This document shows positions 33,102 to 44,111 of a stretch of DNA of 64,000 bases, piece by piece. Position 1 is the stretch's first letter. Each line of letters starts with the position of its first letter. The translations under genes and the position numbers were made by a program. Under the pieces are notes generated by a model that worked only from the letters and a program-made list of their open reading frames with translations, ran no database searches and was not told the DNA's origin. The stretch is from Gremmenia infestans (taxonomy: Eukaryota > Ascomycota > Leotiomycetes > Helotiales > Hamatocanthoscyphaceae): positions 1,736,001 to 1,800,000 of the forward strand of contig JAFEVB010000007.1 of the NCBI GenBank assembly GCA_032629725.1. Direction: 5' to 3'.

Positions 33102-35370
33102 CTACTGGCCCATCCTATCCCACATGGCAAGATACTCCATCTCCCTCAGATCCTCCCAGCCCATCTTCATCACATCACCAGCACCACCAAAGCCAATCTG
33201 CTCCACCGACTCCCCAGAATTTACCGACTGCCCTGTCTCCAGCAACGTCCCTCTTGAACCCTCGCCCGTCCCTCCAACCCCAAAAACCGCACGCGCAATC
33301 CTCTTCGTCTCGCCCTCCGTACGCCTGCTAGTCCCCCACACCTCGCCGAACGCTTTCAAGCCGCCCAGCCCCAACCGTATCCGATCCCTCATCCGCAACC
33401 ACTCCTGTCCTTCCAGTACATAGCAACACGCCGAGAGACAGGCAAGTGTTGTCTGTGTGAAACTGCAGGCTGAGAGAGGAGTGTGATTCAGTAGTGGACA
33501 CGGGAGGGCCAGGAGGTCGATGGCGGTCTCGGCTGCGAGGATGGTCTTGCGGGTGTGCAGCCAGAGGGTTCGGGGGTTTGGGGGTGAAGTGAGAGATGAG
33601 GGGGGTGGGGCACAGCGGGATATTTTTTCGATGGGGGAGTGGGCGAGGCGGGAGAGGGGGCGGTGAATGATTACTAGGAGACTGGATGGTGTTAGTCTGG
33701 GCTGAGCGTACAGTAAGAGCCATTTATATCCTTGCTCGAATGTCGGCCTAATTGCTCAGGACTAGTGATATCTTCACAGAGTAATCCCTTGCCGGGTTCC
33801 CAGACTCGGGAAAATGTCTCAGGTGGAAGCGAAGAAAAAGGGTAGGGATGGAGACAAGAGTGAGAACTTACACTTGGAGAAGACCTTGAGCCTGGAAGAG
33901 AAGTTCATCCACTTGCTCGTCTTTATCGATGACGCCGCGCTTCTCGGGAGGAAGATGCAGCTTCCAATTTACAAGCATAGCATCAGCGTTCGCAACAGCT
34001 GGTTCTCGGTCTTTCATAGAGAGTTGATCAAGGTTGAGCAGGCTGCCAATAATGCGACAGAGATCAACGAGGTAGGTGAAAGAGCTGAAGATTGGTGTTT
34101 CGTCCTCGAAATCCCGATCGTCGTATTCTGCAAATGTCCTCGCACGGGGAATGACCTAACATACTGTCAATCCTCACACGAGAAGGATTCGGGATTAGAA
34201 ATTACATACCCCGGAGGCGTAGTCATGATGTTCACAGGGCAATGCAACATCCGCGGTCACGGTATATAGTCTTTGGGCAATCAGTAAAGGCCAAAGGATA
34301 CTCTCTTGGAATTGCAATTAGCTCACATGAAACTAGGCGCGCGTGTTATCCCGGCAATCATAGAATCAGTAACAAAAAGTCCCCAGTACGTCCTCCTCCA
34401 ACTCTCAGCTAACACAGGGTCTCGCTCAATATTTGCAAATTCACGCGAGTTCATCCTTAGTTCCAGTGCCAGATATATAGCTCGATCTAAAATCTCACGA
34501 GCGCGATCTATCTCATCATCACAGTGAAACACAATTGCTATTAGAAGCAAGGTCTGCACCGTGAACCCATTTGGTGGCATATTGGGTAGATCTAGCTGGC
34601 TTAAGGCAATCTCTTTATGCTCAGCGGATGGTATATCAGGTGCGTACAGTGACCCGATGTACTCTATCACGGCTCGTAAATGATTTAGAGATTCTGGGTC
34701 ATTTTCGAGTCGGTTGAAGAAATAATAACGAGGTAACACGAATGGGTGAGCCTTGTAAAAGAAACTGTTCTGAAGTCAGTACTAGCCGTATTGTGCTATT
34801 GTCGAGATGCTTACTTGTAATATAAGTCGATCAGCCTTGATGAGCTCGCTGACTTTGAAGAAGAGCTTGAAGGGCTTGGGGAAGTCTCAGATGACAGACC
34901 AGTGTACAATCCGCTCGAAGAAGTCCCAATAGCATAGCCCATGGCATTATGGTCACGAATAATCTGGGGCCCGAGAACTGGGCTGACTTTACCTCCCTGG
35001 GGGTACTTCTTTCGTGGAGCATTTCGATCTCGCATCCCTCTTCGTGATTTTGCATAGAAGCATGGCTTGTCATCCTGTAGACACCGGCTACAGTTGGGCT
35101 TTTCAGCTCCGCATTTGACATGGCGACTTCGACACTATTATCATGTTAGTCAACATGCTTACATGGGATTTAGGTTTGACTCACTGGGATACATGCTAAC
35201 GACACTCGTATACCTCCCCTTGATGCTGTCTCTTGATTTTGTGTTGTCGTTGATGGTTGGAAGTCTCCTAGCTCCTGAGCCGTCCCAAAGTCAAAGAACA
35301 TCGACATATTCTGCTCGCCGTCACAAGGTAATTGCCTTTCATAAGTATTTTGGCTCATGGGATTATCCAT
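33102..35370 (-). CDS. Zn2Cys6 fungal transcription factor (six exons)
   Basis: Exons 35370-35185, 35134-34815, 34764-34327, 34270-34210, 34155-33872 and 33681-33102 join in phase to 622 residues. The zinc cluster is split by intron 1: LACIP joins CRSRHVKCGAEKPNCSRC, giving C60-x2-C63-x6-C70-x6-C77-x2-C80-x6-C87, a textbook binuclear cluster. A basic linker follows (RDRNAPRKK). The fungal_trans middle homology region starts at DLYYNFFYKAHPFVLPRYYF and includes ELRMNSREF and ESWRRTYWGLFVTDSMIAG. Exons 4-5 carry DVALPCEHHDYASG. The regulator lies between a dead oxidoreductase and a short-chain dehydrogenase, so it may once have controlled a small catabolic or secondary-metabolite set. Donor and acceptor sites are good except the short exon 4 (61 nt), whose acceptor (AAAG) is weak. 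Confidence 0.8.
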
Positions 35371-37444
35371 TGAAGATTCTCGAGGCGGTAGATCGTATGA
35401 TTCTTTGAATGCCGAATCGGGTACTCCGTATTCAAGACGCCGAACTTTTGAAATGATGGGAAAGGTAGTTTGAAATTCTGCAGAATCTGGGAAGTGATCA
35501 AGAAACAGTAGAGTTGGGATTGATTGAGATGGTGGCTGCCATGTATAATGGACCAGGGGACCAGGGGAGGCGGGAGATTACAGCACTAGAGCCAACAAGG
35601 AAGCGAAATCTTGGTCCGCCGTTTTCCAGGCGTCAGCCTTTCCGTCAGCATAGGATATGTCAGCAGATGGGTGGCAGCAGAAATAGCAGAAAATAAGCTG
35701 TTCTCTATCCACTTCACTAGTGCCCCTGAGTCCTAACCCACTGTATTCAGTATAGAGTTAAGATAGTTGTACCACTGAAACTTTCTTAGAAGAGTCCGTC
35801 ACATTAGGGACACCCGTGACTGGCAGACTTCCGAAATAGTCGGACGCCACTACACTGCACGCCAGCCCTAGACATCTAAGCATAAACTGCTAGTGCTGAG
35901 AATTATACCCAACACGGGAAAGAAGCTTTTGAGACATAGGCCCCGAGTTGATTGGTAAGTAATGCAAGAAGCCCCATATGCCACGCTAGCAGTTCGGCAC
36001 CTAAACTGGGGTTTCGGCCGACGTTAGGATGCAGGTTTCATCCTAAGGATAACATCAAATCGTCAGAGTATAGGAACAAATAATCCGACAGCGAAATATC
36101 ATTTGATGGGTTGCAATGTAAGAAAACTTCGAGACCAGGGTTGCACTGGCTGGGAGCAGAAATACGATGAAGAGTACATACGAGAAGGCCAACCAATGCT
36201 GTATAATCATTTGATCTAGCCGAGGCCGTATTCTGGAAGCAGTCTTCCAGCGGCTGACTTGATTAGAATACCTGCATGATGCCGTGAGTCGCATCTCCAC
36301 GAATCTCCGTGAGGATAGGATTTAAGCATTTCAACTCCGAAAAAAAATGGCCGCAATATACCCGGACGTCCGCTGTACTCGCATAGAGCATAGAGTGTCG
36401 ACTCGACACTTTCAGTCGCTTGATGTATTACTGAAGTCTAAATTGAAACAGCTATTACCTAGTGCCGAATTAAAGATGGTACGATTTTGACTAAATCTAT
36501 CTCATCCATCAGGAATAAGAGTAAATCATAGCAGCAGTATAAGGGAATCGTTCCCTTGCAGGAACACAGGAGTGTATCAGGTCCTCTAATCTTGGACCGT
36601 GGCTAGGGATCTCGATACAAGATGCTTCCTAGAATATGGATTGTAAGATCTTAGCATTTTCGGCTGTTGGCTCTAGTGGCTCAGCCGTTCAGAAACAAGA
36701 AAGTCTGACGAACCAAAGATACGAGTATGTCGTGCAAAGGATGCTTGAGACTGGAGCGAGAGGCACGCGAGCCCGCGCGGGGATTGGTATGCACCTGGGG
36801 AAATGGGATGTATTTCTTCTCCTTATACCAAGTCTTGCAAGGGTAGCTCCCGCTGGATAGGCACCTTGGTCCTTGAGGAGCGAGAGGACTCGAAGTCTTG
36901 AACATGAGGTTTCTGGATAGCAAAACAAGCGGCACTTGGCGAGAACTTTGAAAGCGGGTAACACAGCCGACGGTCAAAAGACGGGCGAAACATGATGGAC
37001 GAAACCTGACGCCAGATAGAAAAAGGGAAATTTTGTAGGCCAGACAAATGCAAAAAAAGCTGGCGAATCTAAACAATCAAAATGCGCCTCAAGAGGAATG
37101 TGCTGAGAAACTTAAAGCAATATCGGCCATGCCGGGGTGTTTCTGGAATACGGCGTTCTGATTGATGGATGCTGTAGCTGGCATGTCAGCAACCTGCAGC
37201 TGACGGTAGCATGCATATTACTCATACTGTCCCAATTACTAATGGATTCCGAATATGTGAAAGGCGAAAAATACTGCAGGTAATGAAAAAGGTTGAACAA
37301 TGGGATGGAGACTGGAGTGGCTTGATGGCATGGGGGGACGGATTTGACGGAGTTGAAGATGAATCAAGCTTTGGCTAAAAATAGTAAAATGGTCACGTGT
37401 AAACTAGTCTCAACATGGATTCCCTCATTCAGCATGGCTATTAA
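35371..37444. other. Long intergenic region, no gene supported
   Basis: Two kilobases between the start of the Zn2Cys6 gene and the end of the dehydrogenase. Overlapping short ORFs around 36680-37080 are open in several frames but show no recognisable motif. Confidence 0.5.
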
Positions 37445-38521
37445 TCACTTATCGATGTTGACACCGTTAGTGAAGCTCCCAAATACCTCCAAGCTGTGCG
37501 CAAGTGTATCCTGCACAAGTTTGGCCCTAGGAACCATGTCGCTGCCCAAGAGCAGAATTTGCTCAGCTTCTTTCCCAGAACCGATACCCTGACCCACCAC
37601 AACATCATACACGGCTTTCATTGCTTTGTCCTTGTCACCGTTGATCGGAACTTTGCCACTCTTCAACCAAGTGATCATGTTTTCTGCCATCGTCCCCTTA
37701 TAATCCTCTGGAAGAGGGATCTTTCCAAAGATTGCGTTCAGGCCCAGGCTAGTGTTGAAGGTGCCTAGGACCACAGTCAGGGTTCGAATGTTGTATGCGG
37801 CAACCTCTTTGGCCAGGACTTTGGTCATTCCTGCGTATAAATCGGTCAGTGGAGCACAGTACATTTGGTTTGGGAAAGGGTAGAATACCATCAAGCCCAG
37901 CCTTTGCTCCGGCATACGGACCCATGGTCGGTGCGCCTGAAAGAGACGCGCCACTGCTCATGTTGACGATTATGCCGAAGCGGCGCTGGCGCATGTATGG
38001 CAATACTGCTTTGATGAGACGCAGAGGACCGAAGTACATCGTCTCCATCTGAGAACGGATTTCCTCTTCGGTGGAGGTCTCGACGGTCGCAAATATTGAA
38101 AAGCCGGCATTATTGACTAGAACGCTTTGTGTATCATCAGCATTCGTCTACATTTCAACTTCCTAGATTCTAGGCTTGGCATGGGAGCAAGTCAAGGCTT
38201 CTTCGTTTCTAGTTCCTAGTTCCTACAACATATCATCAGGGTTTGAAGGAAAGTGAAGTACTCAATCTCTTGGCCTGAGCTTTCAAGCTCCTCGATGACC
38301 TTTGAGCTGTCAGGGCTGTCGACATCTAGCTGAATCCATTTCCCGCCCTTGATCTCGAACTCTTTCACAAGCTCAGGAGTCTTCGAAGGATTGCGCGAGG
38401 TAGCAATAACGGTGTGTCCGCCAGCTTGCGCTAAACCGGCGAGAGACAGCCCAAAACCGGAGGAACAACCTGTGATAAGGAAGGTGAGGTGCTTCTTTTG
38501 AGTAGTAAATGTGGTTGCCAT
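37445..38521 (-). CDS. Short-chain dehydrogenase/reductase (classical SDR)
   Basis: Exons 38521-38262, 38124-37889 and 37830-37445 join in phase to 293 residues (introns 137 and 58 nt). The Rossmann cofactor motif TGCSSGFG is at 17-24, the NNAG motif at 91-94 (completed by the first splice, GQEI joining DVLVNNAG), the catalytic Ser near 144 (NMSSGASLSG) and the Y157-x3-K161 pair in YAGAKAG. The second intron restores KAGLDG to MTKVLAKEVAAYNIR. All catalytic residues are present. Arg42-Asn43 after the second strand (ATSRNP) suits NADP(H). Similar fungal enzymes oxidise or reduce many alcohols and ketones, so the substrate is open. The neighbouring Zn2Cys6 regulator and dead oxidoreductase suggest an accessory metabolic locus. 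Confidence 0.85.
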
Positions 38522-39324
38522 GATGCGAAACTTGGATCAACTTGTTTATGCTGAGTATCGGGAAACTTATAGGTTCTGTGAGGGTTTTACAAGTATTCAT
38601 ATATCTCCTGCCGAGCTCTACATTGGGGTTTGTGGCAATGCACACCAGCACATTCTCACAAAACTCGGCAGGAGATAAAGAAACACCGTTACAAAGTCCG
38701 CAGTAACTCACGGATATGGGAAGTCTCGAGTGGTTATATGTTACTTTTAGGATCATTCAAGATACATCTCGGTTCTGTTTGGCCGAGCTCTGTTTACTTA
38801 CCCCTCGCTGCGTATAGTGCTATGCTGCTTTTGGAATGCATTTCGACGCTAGAAAATATAGACTTACTTAGGTACCTTTCCCAGGTGTCTACGAGAGCTT
38901 ACTCTATATTGTAACAGTAATAAATATAATTCTAGTAGTCATTAAGTTCGTACCCTGTATTAGACTATTATTGAACAATTTCGCGGCAGTTTATTAAACC
39001 CGGTACCTCCGTGTAAGGATTTCACTTATATGGGACAACGATTGGCCGACTTAGCTATATGCAGATATTTAATTACTACATATTTAGATACAAAGGAAAC
39101 TTACAAATAAGGTAGGCTGCTACTATACCTTTTTTCACAGAGCAAATTCAAAATCTGGTGGTAGAGTCACGTGTAAATCTAGTCTAAATCGGGACTATTC
39201 CAAAGCCTCGGCTCTTCAGCCTTCTCCCCATGAACATGGCGTGAGATCCGAATGCCGAATGCTTGCGTTCCTTGCTGCAAGAACGAGAGTAACAGCACTC
39301 AACACCTCAAATGCTCCATTGACG
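38522..39324. other. Divergent promoter region of the SDR and Pex2 genes
   Basis: AT-rich from 38880 to 39130. No gene is seen. The 5' leader of the Pex2 gene contains an in-frame upstream ATG at 39259. Confidence 0.5.
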
Positions 39325-40758
39325 ATGTCTAACGACTTCGCCCTGGCACAGCAGCGGCTTGCTGTGCGGAGACAGGCACGAGAACGAGAAGCGCAATCCC
39401 GAATTGCTGCTCAACAAGAAGCTTCACGAGCCGCACACCAACTGAGGCGCCTACCATATCCCTTTTCACGTCTCGGTCAAGCTGGATTGACGGCATGGGA
39501 TAGCATAAGAGGTAGGGAAGGCACTCGCCCTGCTTTCAGGGTTGGACAGGTGGATGCGGAGCTCTTGGATGAAGAGCTTCTTGACTTGCTGAAGGGGCAG
39601 GTGGGGGAAGCTCTGAAGTATTTTGGATCGCATCTCCAAGATGACTGGTCTGCAGAGATTATGCTCGGTCTGCGAGCTGTGCTATTCAAACTTACGATAT
39701 GGGACCATGACGCAACATACGGCGCTGCGTTGCAGAATTTGAGGTTCACGGATGCGAGGAAGCCAGGCGCGGTTCTGGTTTCGCCCTCTAAGTGGCAGAA
39801 GGGATTATACGGGTTGTTTACAGTGGGAGGCAAATATGCTTGGACGAGATGGGAAGACTGGTTGGTGGAAAACGATAATGGCTATGACGAGCTAAGTCCA
39901 ACGCTTCGAAGGTTATCTCGACTATCGGATATAACATCGACCATACATTCCACTGCGGCATTTGCTTCATTTTTGGTATTTCTTGTCAATGGAAGGTATC
40001 GGACATTGCTAGACAGGATATTGAGGCTACGGCTGGCTCCCCCAACCAGTCACGTTAGCCGGGAAGTGTCGTTCGAGTACCTGAACCGGCAATTGGTCTG
40101 GCATGCTTTCACAGAGTTCTTACTCTTTGTTTTACCACTTGTTGGTATAAGCAGATGGAGACGATGGCTCGCACGAGCTTGGCGAAAGACCAAGTCGGTA
40201 ATGCGCAGTGATGGCGAGGATGAAAACGACGTCAAAGCCGGAGAATTTGCTTTCTTGCCCGAAAGAACATGTGCCATATGTTATCAGGACCAAAACTCTA
40301 CAAGCACATCGGAAGCCGAGATTGTGGCTGCTGCTGGTGCTTCTGGAGTTATTGGCTCTGCGCAAACCGATATCACGAATCCATACGAGACCATACCTTG
40401 TGGCTGTATATATTGCTTCGTATGCTTAGCCAGCCGATTGGAGGCGGAAGAGGGGCAAGGATGGACGTGTTTAAGGTGCGGAGAAGATGTTAAAGAATGC
40501 AAGCCTTGGACTGGGGATGTTATCGAGGAAGTGAGCAAGCCTTCGACTACTTCAAAAACAGTCGGATTTTCGGATGAACCAAGTGAAATGGCCGAAATCG
40601 AACCACATCCGGAGGAAGATCAAAAATCTGAAGAGGGCACAGAAGATACTGTCAATGGCGATGGCTCTTCTGTGTCAGATAATGCTTCTCAACTGGGAGA
40701 AGCCGAGGCTTACGACGAGGAAGAGGAAGGCTTCATGGAGGATGATGATGATGAATAA
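39325..40758 (+). CDS. PEX2: Peroxisome biogenesis RING protein Pex2
   Basis: The ATG at 39325 (MSNDFALAQQRLAVRRQARE) gives 477 residues. An in-frame ATG at 39259 would add 22 residues that look like leader. The phrase TRPAFRVGQVDAELLDEELL with DLLKGQVGEALKYF is the conserved N-terminal signature of Pex2/Pex12-type peroxins. Hydrophobic helices follow at ~210-225 (STAAFASFLVFLV) and ~255-275 (FTEFLLFVLPLVGI). The RING begins with C316-x2-C319 (CAICYQD) and continues with PCGCIYCFVCLASRLE and WTCLRCG. The tail is strongly acidic and ends EEGFMEDDDDE. Pex2, Pex10 and Pex12 form the peroxisomal membrane ubiquitin ligase that recycles the import receptor Pex5. A ~30-residue loop inside the RING (TSEAEIVAAAGASGVIGSAQ) is longer than usual. 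Confidence 0.88.
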   Translation: MSNDFALAQQRLAVRRQAREREAQSRIAAQQEASRAAHQLRRLPYPFSRLGQAGLTAWDSIRGREGTRPAFRVGQVDAELLDEELLDLLKGQVGEALKYFGSHLQDDWSAEIMLGLRAVLFKLTIWDHDATYGAALQNLRFTDARKPGAVLVSPSKWQKGLYGLFTVGGKYAWTRWEDWLVENDNGYDELSPTLRRLSRLSDITSTIHSTAAFASFLVFLVNGRYRTLLDRILRLRLAPPTSHVSREVSFEYLNRQLVWHAFTEFLLFVLPLVGISRWRRWLARAWRKTKSVMRSDGEDENDVKAGEFAFLPERTCAICYQDQNSTSTSEAEIVAAAGASGVIGSAQTDITNPYETIPCGCIYCFVCLASRLEAEEGQGWTCLRCGEDVKECKPWTGDVIEEVSKPSTTSKTVGFSDEPSEMAEIEPHPEEDQKSEEGTEDTVNGDGSSVSDNASQLGEAEAYDEEEEGFMEDDDDE

Positions 40759-41076
40759 TGATGATATGATATGATATTCTCCAATTTCTGGACTTTGGCC
40801 TGTCCTTGATATCAAGTGGTTGGCACAGCATTACAATGGTGAATGAATATTTCAATATATCGTGTCGGGTCAAGGGTTCCGCGTTGGTATTTTCATAGCG
40901 AATATTCACCGCCACTCCGCACTCTGGCATACTTCGCCGTCTCCCAGCCTTCAAAACATTCTACCACACATTACCTCCGTATAGTACAACCCCTAAACGA
41001 GTCGTTGCAGCCAACTTTTACGTCAGGTGACTATCATGACATCATGACCTCGAGCATTCTGGACACCAGAGTTGTC

Positions 41077-41167
41077 GGGGCCTTAGGCACCCACTACTAT
41101 ATAGTTGGCTCTTTCCACAGCTTCCTACAATGCAGCCACACCTCAACCTACAACACGAACACCCGCA
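41077..41167 (+). repeat. 91-bp direct repeat, left copy
   Basis: It runs from GGGGCCTTAGGCAC to CGAACACCCGCA and matches 41752-41842 with only three differences that I can see. The copies are 675 bp apart in the same orientation, as in a small non-coding LTR-like element or a recent segmental duplication. Confidence 0.8.
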
Positions 41168-41751
41168 TTTGGTCCCCCAGGCGCGAGAGAGGTGTGGTTC
41201 CCTTGTATTGAAGCTATTCGGAGCTCTACATTGTACGGAAAACGCAGCTATTCGTCTGTCTCCTTGGCCTTACGGTCACGCGTTGGTCCACCACTATCTG
41301 TTAACAGCCTCCTTCATCTTTTGGCTCTCGTTCCCTTAATAGCGACCTCTCGCGGAGTTGCCTAGTCTGCAACGCTTCTTCTCTAGCCTCTGTCTTATAG
41401 GAGACATACTCTATTCTGCTGGCCGCGTGGGCGGTTTCTAGCTTTTCCTCTGCCTCTATCTTACGGTAGACATGCGTATACACTTAACTTAACTTCCCTC
41501 TCTATGCGACTTCTTTCAGCCCTCGTCCCCCGACTAGCGATTTCTCTATCTCCGTCTCTAAACTACGGTTGATATTGTATGATATATATAGTGTGTGGAA
41601 TGTGGAGGAATGGCAATTGGCGGATTTAGGCCGGGGGGAACATGATTAGGAGCACGTTTATGCAGTATTAGCAGAGGTTCTAGGAGGAGCTTTAGGAGAT
41701 ATTTGAAGGGATATGGAGTAAGGGCTTCTTTGTAGAAGGGGGGATGCTGTG

Positions 41752-41842
41752 GGGGCCTTAGGCACCTACTACTTTATAGTTGGCTCTTTCCACAGCTTCC
41801 TACAATGCAGCCACACCTCAACCCACAACACGAACACCCGCA
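41752..41842 (+). repeat. 91-bp direct repeat, right copy
   Basis: Nearly identical partner of 41077-41167. It lies in the 5' leader of the antiporter gene. Its last part happens to be open in frame with that gene (from 41805). Confidence 0.8.
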
Positions 41843-42005
41843 AGAGTCAGAGCTAGCTTACCTTTTTGAACTACTCGAAAGAAAGAACGGCTTCACTCGT
41901 GTATTTACTCACCCGTGGAAAACGTATGAAATAATTATTACTACTCACAAGTCTCACCTCGCTACCCCTGCCAAGAAGAATCCCGTCACCCCACTGGCGC
42001 TAATC

Positions 42006-43463
42006 ATGTGGGATCAACTCGAGCCCACAACTCCTCATGTGGCCTATCTAACCTTCTCCTCGTTCCTTCTCATATACGCCCTCTTCTCCCAGTTCATCAA
42101 AGACAACCTACACGTCTCCGAGCCTCCACTTGCGGTCACTTTTGGCATCTTACTTGGTCCCTATGCCTTCGATCTAATTACACCCGATCGCTGGGGTATG
42201 GACGACGGAATGGTACAGGAGGTCACCCGGGTTATTGTCGGCATACAGTGTTTCGCGGTTGGAATTCAGCTGCCGAAGCAGTATTTCTGGAGGCATTGGA
42301 AATCAGTCTTGTATTTCCTTGGGCCCGTCATGTTCTGCTCTTGGGCCATCACTTCCTTGTTCGCATACCTGATATTCAAGACCGGCGTTGCTACTGCCTT
42401 GATTATTGGAGCCTGCCTATCACCCACCGATCCAGTTCTCGCAGCGAGTGTATTGGCCCACTCGAGATTCAGCGAAAGAGTTCCAAAACGGTTGAAGCAT
42501 CTCCTCGCCGCCGAGTCAGCTTGCAACGATGGCGTCTCCTTCCCATTCCTATACATCGGAATCATGGTCCTCAAATTCTCTAGTGCGGGGAAAGTGATTG
42601 AGCAATGGTTCCTCATCACTATACTATGGCAATGCGCATTCGGCCTCATCCTAGGTTTGATTATTGGCAATTGCGCTAACAAACTACTCCGCTTCTCCGA
42701 CAGCAGGAATTACATCTCCCAGCCCGCCTTTGTCGTCTTCTACCTACTGCTTGCCATCCTCTGCGTAGGCGTCGGCTCTATCCTTGGGTCGGACGACTTT
42801 CTCGTAGCTTTTGGCGCCGGTGTTGGGTTTGCCCATGATGGCTGGTTTTCGAAAAAGACGGAATCATTGCCATTCCCAACAATATTGGACATGGTGCTTA
42901 ACTCCAGCATGTTCGTCTTCTTCGGCACTATTATCCCCTTCAGGAATTTCAAACCTCGGGATGTAACTCCGAATTGTGGCATCTGGCAACTTTGTCTTTT
43001 CGTCATCCTCGTTCTCCTATTTCGCCGTATTCCCATTGTTATCGCCATACATCGCTTCATCCCAGATGTCAGGACTTTCCGAGAAGCTTTGTTTTGCGGA
43101 CATTTTGGACCCATGGGTGTCGGTGCACTGTTCCTAGCCATGGCAGCTCGTGCGGAGTTGGAGACTGGAACAGGAGTCCCACGTAAAAAACCAGAGAAAG
43201 GGACGTTCCCGCTCACGGGGAGAGAAGAGGCAGTTTTCTTGGTCTGGCCGGTAATCTGCGCTACAGTGCTTGGGAGTACGATGGTGCATGGGCTAAGTAC
43301 ACTGGGAATTAGTGTTTATGGGCACTTTTTGACGCCAAAAGAGGAAAGAGCACCGCTGTTGGGACAACAGACAGATGGGTTGGATGCTATGGTTCATGAA
43401 GGTGGTGGAGGGGAGAGCGAGCCGGAGATTAGTGGTAGTGATGATGATGACCATGATATTTAA
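42006..43463 (+). CDS. Plasma-membrane Na+(K+)/H+ antiporter, NHA1/Sod2 type
   Basis: The ATG at 42006 (MWDQLEPTTPHVAYLTFSSF) gives 485 residues. The frame is open upstream to 41805, but that part lies in a repeat and has no membrane character. About 12 hydrophobic helices fit the CPA1 fold. The ion-binding signatures are present: LSPTDPVLAASVLAHSRFSE (D142) and AAESACNDGVSFPFLYIGI (N174-D175), matching the conserved Asp residues of yeast Nha1 and fission-yeast Sod2, which export Na+ or K+ in exchange for protons. The C-terminal cytosolic tail is short (~60 residues, acidic end GSDDDDHDI), unlike the several-hundred-residue tail of S. cerevisiae Nha1. A basic segment (GVPRKKPEKGTF) sits in a late loop. 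One exon. Confidence 0.88.
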   Translation: MWDQLEPTTPHVAYLTFSSFLLIYALFSQFIKDNLHVSEPPLAVTFGILLGPYAFDLITPDRWGMDDGMVQEVTRVIVGIQCFAVGIQLPKQYFWRHWKSVLYFLGPVMFCSWAITSLFAYLIFKTGVATALIIGACLSPTDPVLAASVLAHSRFSERVPKRLKHLLAAESACNDGVSFPFLYIGIMVLKFSSAGKVIEQWFLITILWQCAFGLILGLIIGNCANKLLRFSDSRNYISQPAFVVFYLLLAILCVGVGSILGSDDFLVAFGAGVGFAHDGWFSKKTESLPFPTILDMVLNSSMFVFFGTIIPFRNFKPRDVTPNCGIWQLCLFVILVLLFRRIPIVIAIHRFIPDVRTFREALFCGHFGPMGVGALFLAMAARAELETGTGVPRKKPEKGTFPLTGREEAVFLVWPVICATVLGSTMVHGLSTLGISVYGHFLTPKEERAPLLGQQTDGLDAMVHEGGGGESEPEISGSDDDDHDI

Positions 43464-43796
43464 AGAGGTTTGTGAACACTACCTGATCTTTGGACTTGGA
43501 TAGAAAGGGGTGGTACTATTATTCTAGGTAAAAATCCAGACTCCTCAAAGCCTCAAAAGTAGCGGGGTATCCTTATGTAATCCCAAAAAATCCGCATCCA
43601 AATCCCGCGGAATCTTCAAACTCCTCGGCCGCTTTTTCCTGTTCAAACGCCAATATTTTCGAAGTCGAGTTCCCCAACCGGCCGTCCTTCCCACCAAATC
43701 CGAAAAGTCCATGCATGTTCAAAATTCCCAAACTTCAGTCCAGTCCCGCTCAATCCACTCAGTCTATAATCATACACGTACAAAACTCCCTCCCCA
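43464..43796. other. Convergent 3' flanks
   Basis: It lies between the antiporter (+) and the small cysteine-rich gene (-). No feature is seen. Confidence 0.5.
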
Positions 43797-44111
43797 TCAA
43801 GAACCCCCCTTCGCTTGCTCACAAGTCTCATTTGGTGGAATGCAACCCCCACACCAAGCGTGCCTACAATATTTGTTGTTGCAGGCCACTGCTCCTGATG
43901 GATTGTGCGCTATTCTGCACTGTTTATTTATTGTCGTTAGTCCGAACTTCGATATGGGAAAATGGGAAAGGGGAGATGGATGATAGGGGAGGGGAGGGGA
44001 GGGGATGAAAGGTGGGAGAGGGGTGCTTACATGGCAACAGAACCAGCGCCCGCCCATCGCACCACCAGCTGCATGGTTGTGTGGTGAACTGGGACTGGAA
44101 CTTGAGTTCAT
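43797..44111 (-). CDS. 67-residue cysteine-rich protein (zinc-ribbon-like)
   Basis: Two exons, 44111-44031 and 43919-43797 (111-nt intron, donor GTAAGC, acceptor AACAG, phase 0). After a Ser/His-rich start (MNSSSSPSSPHNHAAGG) the protein reads RWFCCH joined to CRIAHNPSG, then CNNKYCRHAWCGGC. The cysteines are C25, C26, C28, C40, C45, C50 and C53, with W23 and W49. This W-x-C-C-x-C ... C-x4-C-x-H-x2-C-x2-C arrangement is seen in many short fungal proteins of unknown role and suggests a small zinc-binding knot. The splice creates the third cysteine of the cluster, which supports the model. There is no signal peptide, so it is probably intracellular rather than a secreted effector. The intron contains a GGGGA-type purine repeat. 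Confidence 0.65.
   Translation of the reverse strand: MNSSSSPSSPHNHAAGGAMGGRWFCCHVSTPLPPFIPSPPLPYHPSPLSHFPISKFGLTTINKQCRIAHNPSGAVACNNKYCRHAWCGGCIPPNETCEQAKGGS

Larger units (their letters stand above)
40759..42005. other. Intergenic region carrying a direct repeat pair
   Basis: No gene is supported. Two 91-bp direct repeats (41077-41167 and 41752-41842) enclose 584 bp of pyrimidine-rich DNA with the look of a small transposed element. Confidence 0.5.

Noticed and set aside
36681..37076. 131-codon minus-strand ORF with overlapping ORFs in other frames
   Set aside because: No domain, no family resemblance and open in several frames at once, as chance ORFs often are.
41805..42005. 67-codon in-frame N-terminal extension of the antiporter
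   Set aside because: It lies largely in the 91-bp repeat and lacks membrane-protein character; the ATG at 42006 matches the family start better.
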